A DNA stretch of 64,000 bases, from the NCBI RefSeq assembly GCF_900176515.1, contig NZ_FWXV01000008.1:434001-498000 (forward strand), written 5' to 3'. The notes below the pieces were generated by a model. The model did no database searches. It was not told where the DNA came from and saw only the letters and a program-made list of their open reading frames with translations. The stretch is from Kibdelosporangium aridum (lineage in GTDB: Bacteria; Actinomycetota; Actinomycetes; Mycobacteriales; Pseudonocardiaceae). The position numbers and the translations under genes were made by a program. This document shows, in pieces, positions 61,384 to 64,000 of the stretch (positions within the stretch are counted from its first letter, which is position 1; each line of letters begins with the position of its first letter).

Positions 61384-61815
61384 CTAGCCAAGACATGGGT
61401 CATGGAGTAGCCCCTGGGCATCGACCGGTAGGCCGTTGTGTGCGCCATGCCCGTCCGTGTACCGCATCACGGCGTGGGTGGCCACCACGTAACCCCATGT
61501 GCTCAGCACGAGCAGCAGCACGCAGACCCCGGCGCTGACCAGGCGCACCCGGCGCCCCCGGTTCGTGCCGTGAGCCAGCAGCGTCAGCAAGCCTGCGCCG
61601 GCGAGCGGGAACACCAGCATGGAGCCGAGTTCCCAGAGCACCAGGCCGAGATTGGAAAACACCGGCATATTCCGCAGCCGGCAAAGCAGTTGCGGGCCGG
61701 CGGAGATGTTGGCGATGTAGGTGGCGGCAAGCCACCACGCCACCCCTACGGCAATCCCGCCGCCGACGACTCCAACCGTCATCAACCCGCGAGGTAACCT
61801 GCCCGACCACAGCAT
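61384..61815 (-). CDS. Hypothetical four-helix membrane protein
   Basis: A 143-residue protein with four hydrophobic segments: LMTVGVVGGGIAVGVAWWLA, the stretch around LGLVLWELGSMLVFPLAGAG, VRLVSAGVCVLLLVLSTWGY and the intervening loop. ATG 61815 follows GGAGGG at 8 bp. No family recognised. Confidence 0.65.
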   Translation of the reverse strand: MLWSGRLPRGLMTVGVVGGGIAVGVAWWLAATYIANISAGPQLLCRLRNMPVFSNLGLVLWELGSMLVFPLAGAGLLTLLAHGTNRGRRVRLVSAGVCVLLLVLSTWGYVVATHAVMRYTDGHGAHNGLPVDAQGLLHDPCLG

Positions 61816-62122
61816 GTGAAGTCCCTCCGTCGTAATAACGCTGCGACTCAAAGGCGGCAACGGCCGGGTGATTACCACCGCTGATCCCTATCGCTTCGCG
61901 TACCTGCCTGGCGCCACCACGGACACGATCCGTGCATAGATGATCACCCGGGCGGTGCTGTCAAGCATCCGGTCGGTCTCCGCAGCGTCTGCACGGCGAG
62001 TGATCCGCCACTAGTCGTGACCTTGGTCAGCGCGGAACGATAACTGGGTTCGTGTCTCACCGACTTGACCCACACGCGTCCGAGGGGCGAGCCGATCTGA
62101 CATTACGGAGGTCGTCATGGGT
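61816..62122. other. Gap with nothing recognised
   Basis: About 300 bp between the membrane protein and the next minus-strand gene. The promoter of the former is expected at 61820-61900, but no convincing hexamers are seen. No gene, repeat or hairpin worth naming. Confidence 0.3.
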
Positions 62123-62443
62123 TCATCGGAGCGCGATCGTCCGCGGGTTGTAGTTCGGCGCGGTGGGCCTGGCTTTGTCCAGTTCTGTCACTGACTTGGT
62201 GTCCGCACCGGTATAGCGGTGAGGTTGTTTGAGCAGGGCGACGCGTTCGCGGTGCCGTTCCAGGAAGTCGTAGTCGACGGTGGGCGGGTTTCCGGGTTCT
62301 GCGGCGAAGCTGCCGCGGACCATGTCAACTTTCTTTCCGTCCAGTTTGGACCATAGGTCGCGGGTTCTGACGTGTTCGATGTCGAGGTGGATGCCGCGGC
62401 GTTCGAAGTCGTCGCGGAGTGTCGGCTTACCGAGGAACTGCAC
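62123..62443 (-). CDS. Hypothetical protein, possibly a fragment
   Basis: A 106-residue frame from GTG 62443 (VQFLGKPTLRDDFERRGIHL, DLWSKLDGKKVDMVRGSF, YDFLERHRERVALLKQPHR). It is hydrophilic with good codon bias. The same frame remains open upstream (SPQRTEII) without a start codon, so it may be the 3' part of a longer, decayed gene. AAAGGA lies 11 bp before the GTG. No family recognised. Confidence 0.5.
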   Translation of the reverse strand: MQFLGKPTLRDDFERRGIHLDIEHVRTRDLWSKLDGKKVDMVRGSFAAEPGNPPTVDYDFLERHRERVALLKQPHRYTGADTKSVTELDKARPTAPNYNPRTIALR

Positions 62444-62850
62444 GATGATTTCAGTCCTTTGTGGACTTCCGGCGGTCCGCGGCGTGCTCGGAAGGTCATG
62501 GCCGGCCGGGAAACTTGCGATCCTGGGTAGCGTCGGCAGTGCATGGACGGTCTCCGCCGCTCGGGGACCAGTCCCGGACGCTTCGGCTAGCCTCGACTTG
62601 AGCCGGACACCTGAATACAGGAAAGGGTATGCGACGTGTCGGTACTATTCTGTCGCGTCTCACCAGCGGTCTACCGCATGAAGTCGGCTTTATGACCTTG
62701 TTGACGGTTCTCCGTGTTGACTACCTCCTTGGATGCTCCTCGCGCGTCAGACTCTTTCGATAATCTTTTGTTTTTCTTCTGATTGTCCATATGTGGCGGT
62801 CATGTTAGCATTTGTTACTTGCGGCGTGGCATGTGATGGGGGAGGCGTTC
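62444..62850. other. Gap with AT-rich stretch before the regulator
   Basis: About 400 bp without a supported gene. From about 62690 to 62820 the sequence is clearly AT-richer than its surroundings (TTTTGTTTTTCTTCTGATTG, then CATATGTGG), which suits a promoter or a transferred segment border ahead of the regulator gene. Confidence 0.4.
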
Positions 62851-63798
62851 ATGCTGAAAGCCAGGGATGTCGATGGCCTGACCATGCAGATTTATCGATA
62901 TATTGTGCGTAATTCGGGGTGTGGATCGGAAGATGTAGAGCGTGCTCTCGGAGTTCCGAGTTTAATCGTCGAGGATCGCCTTGACCGGCTTCAGCTGGCT
63001 GGTTTGCTCGCGGTGGGAATGAGCGGAGACATCCGTATCCTGCCGACTGGGCCTGACGTCATGTTCGAGAGACTCCGGGCAGGTGTCGAGTTCGAGTACG
63101 CCCAACGCAAGCAGGAGCTCACTGAACTCCACGACAGGTTCTCCCGCCTATTCGGAGAGTCGCTGGCTGCTGCCGACGACGCGCATCCAGTGCCCATGGA
63201 CGTGCTCTCCACTACGGAGGCCGGATACGTTCACATATTGAATCTTGCCAGGAGTGCCAGGCGAGAAGTGCTGCATATGTGGACCGGGCTGCACGGCTCG
63301 TTGGGCAGTTGGCAGGAGATAGTGGACGTTCATGCCAGTGTCATGCGGCGTGGTGTGGACGTGCGAATGATTTGTCCATCGCACATTGCCGCAGCGGTAC
63401 GGCCGATCACGACGATGCCGATCCGCGCGGTGGCGGCGCCACCGCTGGAAATGCACATATTCGACCGGCGAGTCAGTATCATCGACGATGACCGGGCTGT
63501 TTTCTTTATAGTGCGCGGCCAGGTGCTCGTGCACGTGATGCATGCTTTCTTTGAGAACTGGTGGGCTATGTCCCAAAATGTCGAAGGTTTTTCCGAGCAG
63601 GAGCCAAACCTGCCGTCGAACGAGGACAGAACTCTGCTGCATCTGCTGGGGGCAGGTGTAAAGGACGAGAAGATCGCACGCCGGATGGGGCTTTCGGTGC
63701 GCACTGTTCGACGTAAGATCGCGAGCCTGATGGACAGCTTGGAGGCGACCAGCCGCTTTGAGGCGGGTGTGGTGGCGGCTCGCCGTGGTTGGGTCTGA
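62851..63798 (+). CDS. TrmB/LuxR-like transcriptional regulator
   Basis: A 315-residue protein. The N-terminus (1-70) resembles a TrmB-type winged helix (YRYIVRNSGCGSEDVERALG, LIVEDRLDRLQLAGLL). A middle phospholipase-D-like sensor region follows (ILNLARSARREVLHMWTG, MRRGVDVRMICPSH). The C-terminus (265-310) is a LuxR helix-turn-helix (LLGAGVKDEKIARRMGLSVR, TVRRKIASLMDSL). ATG 62851 lies 5 bp behind GGGGGAGG. Proteins of this plan are frequent in actinomycetes, often near secondary-metabolite genes. The coding AT content is higher than that of the neighbours. Confidence 0.8.
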   Translation: MLKARDVDGLTMQIYRYIVRNSGCGSEDVERALGVPSLIVEDRLDRLQLAGLLAVGMSGDIRILPTGPDVMFERLRAGVEFEYAQRKQELTELHDRFSRLFGESLAAADDAHPVPMDVLSTTEAGYVHILNLARSARREVLHMWTGLHGSLGSWQEIVDVHASVMRRGVDVRMICPSHIAAAVRPITTMPIRAVAAPPLEMHIFDRRVSIIDDDRAVFFIVRGQVLVHVMHAFFENWWAMSQNVEGFSEQEPNLPSNEDRTLLHLLGAGVKDEKIARRMGLSVRTVRRKIASLMDSLEATSRFEAGVVAARRGWV

Positions 63799-63910
63799 AG
63801 GCTGTCACCTAGTGCCCTTAAACATCGGTGTCCGCTTGTTGACGTCGAGTTGAGCGGTCCGGTGACGGGCGATTGGCTTTACCTCAGGGGCCTCGGACGA
63901 AGGGGAACTG

Positions 63911-64000
63911 ATGGGGTATATCCAAGAGCTGCGCTCGTTGGTCGGTGTGCGGCCACTGATCCTTCCTGGTGCCGCGGTGATCGTGCGGGACGGCACGGAC
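63911..64000 (+). CDS. NUDIX hydrolase, start only, cut by window edge
   Basis: ATG 63911 follows AAGGGGAACTG and begins MGYIQELRSLVG followed by RPLILPGAAVIVRD, the common start of actinomycete NUDIX hydrolases. Only 30 codons are in the window, and the NUDIX box itself is outside. The direction is the same as that of the regulator, 112 bp away. Confidence 0.65.
   Translation, partial: MGYIQELRSLVGVRPLILPGAAVIVRDGTD

Noticed and set aside
1..64000. CRISPR arrays, rRNA genes and tRNA genes
   Set aside because: No regularly spaced repeat-spacer array, no rRNA-like stretch and no cloverleaf-like sequence with a GTTCRA-type arm was noticed when reading both strands. A dedicated tRNA search was not possible.

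Overview
The window is high-GC DNA of actinomycete type. GTG starts behind GGAGG-type ribosome sites are frequent, and it carries two very large SARP/AfsR-type regulators, an ECF sigma factor with a C-terminal extension, GAF-LuxR and TrmB/LuxR-like regulators and a DUF1707 protein. A soil actinobacterium of the Pseudonocardiaceae kind fits best; this is inference, since no rRNA or tRNA gene was seen.

Left part (1-20142): a catabolic island for organic acids. It holds a cut-off acyl-CoA ligase, an IclR regulator with three matching operators, two MHS-type MFS permeases, a protein made of three tandem RidA domains, a flavin reductase, an aldehyde dehydrogenase, a frameshifted haloacetate-dehalogenase-like hydrolase, a three-subunit molybdenum hydroxylase, a dicarboxylate symporter, a CaiB-type CoA-transferase fused to a crotonase, and a TctCBA tricarboxylate-type transporter. 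Uptake, oxidation, CoA activation and CoA transfer are all present. The substrate is not readable from sequence; a (hetero)aromatic or carnitine-like acid is a guess.

Middle part (20143-46900): an ECF sigma factor; a TetX-like flavin monooxygenase facing a TetR regulator over two palindromic operators; a SARP regulator downstream of a large polytopic membrane protein; and a mercury-type regulon (merB, a small thioredoxin-like protein, merR and an ABC exporter) tied together by four MerR-type operators with 20-bp promoter spacers. There follow a frameshifted secreted lipase, AraC and two-component regulators, and a decay zone at 39.7-43.7 kb with three truncated or internally deleted genes. 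An operon of MHS permease, acyl-CoA synthetase and broken acyl-CoA dehydrogenase faces a GAF-LuxR regulator.

Right part (47.9-56.1 kb) holds the most novel-looking locus: a 34-residue candidate precursor peptide, a SagB-type FMN dehydrogenase, an MFS exporter, a SARP regulator and a DUF885 metallopeptidase. Three sets of 11-bp-period direct repeats (heptamer TTGGTAC-like plus 4 bp) lie in front of the peptide, between the regulator and the peptidase, and after the peptidase, and suggest one SARP regulon. No YcaO cyclodehydratase or lanthipeptide synthetase is present, so the chemistry would be unusual. The last 8 kb holds small membrane and secreted proteins, an MFS/MarR pair with two identical-architecture operators, a broken IS5-like element, a TrmB/LuxR-like regulator and the start of a NUDIX hydrolase.
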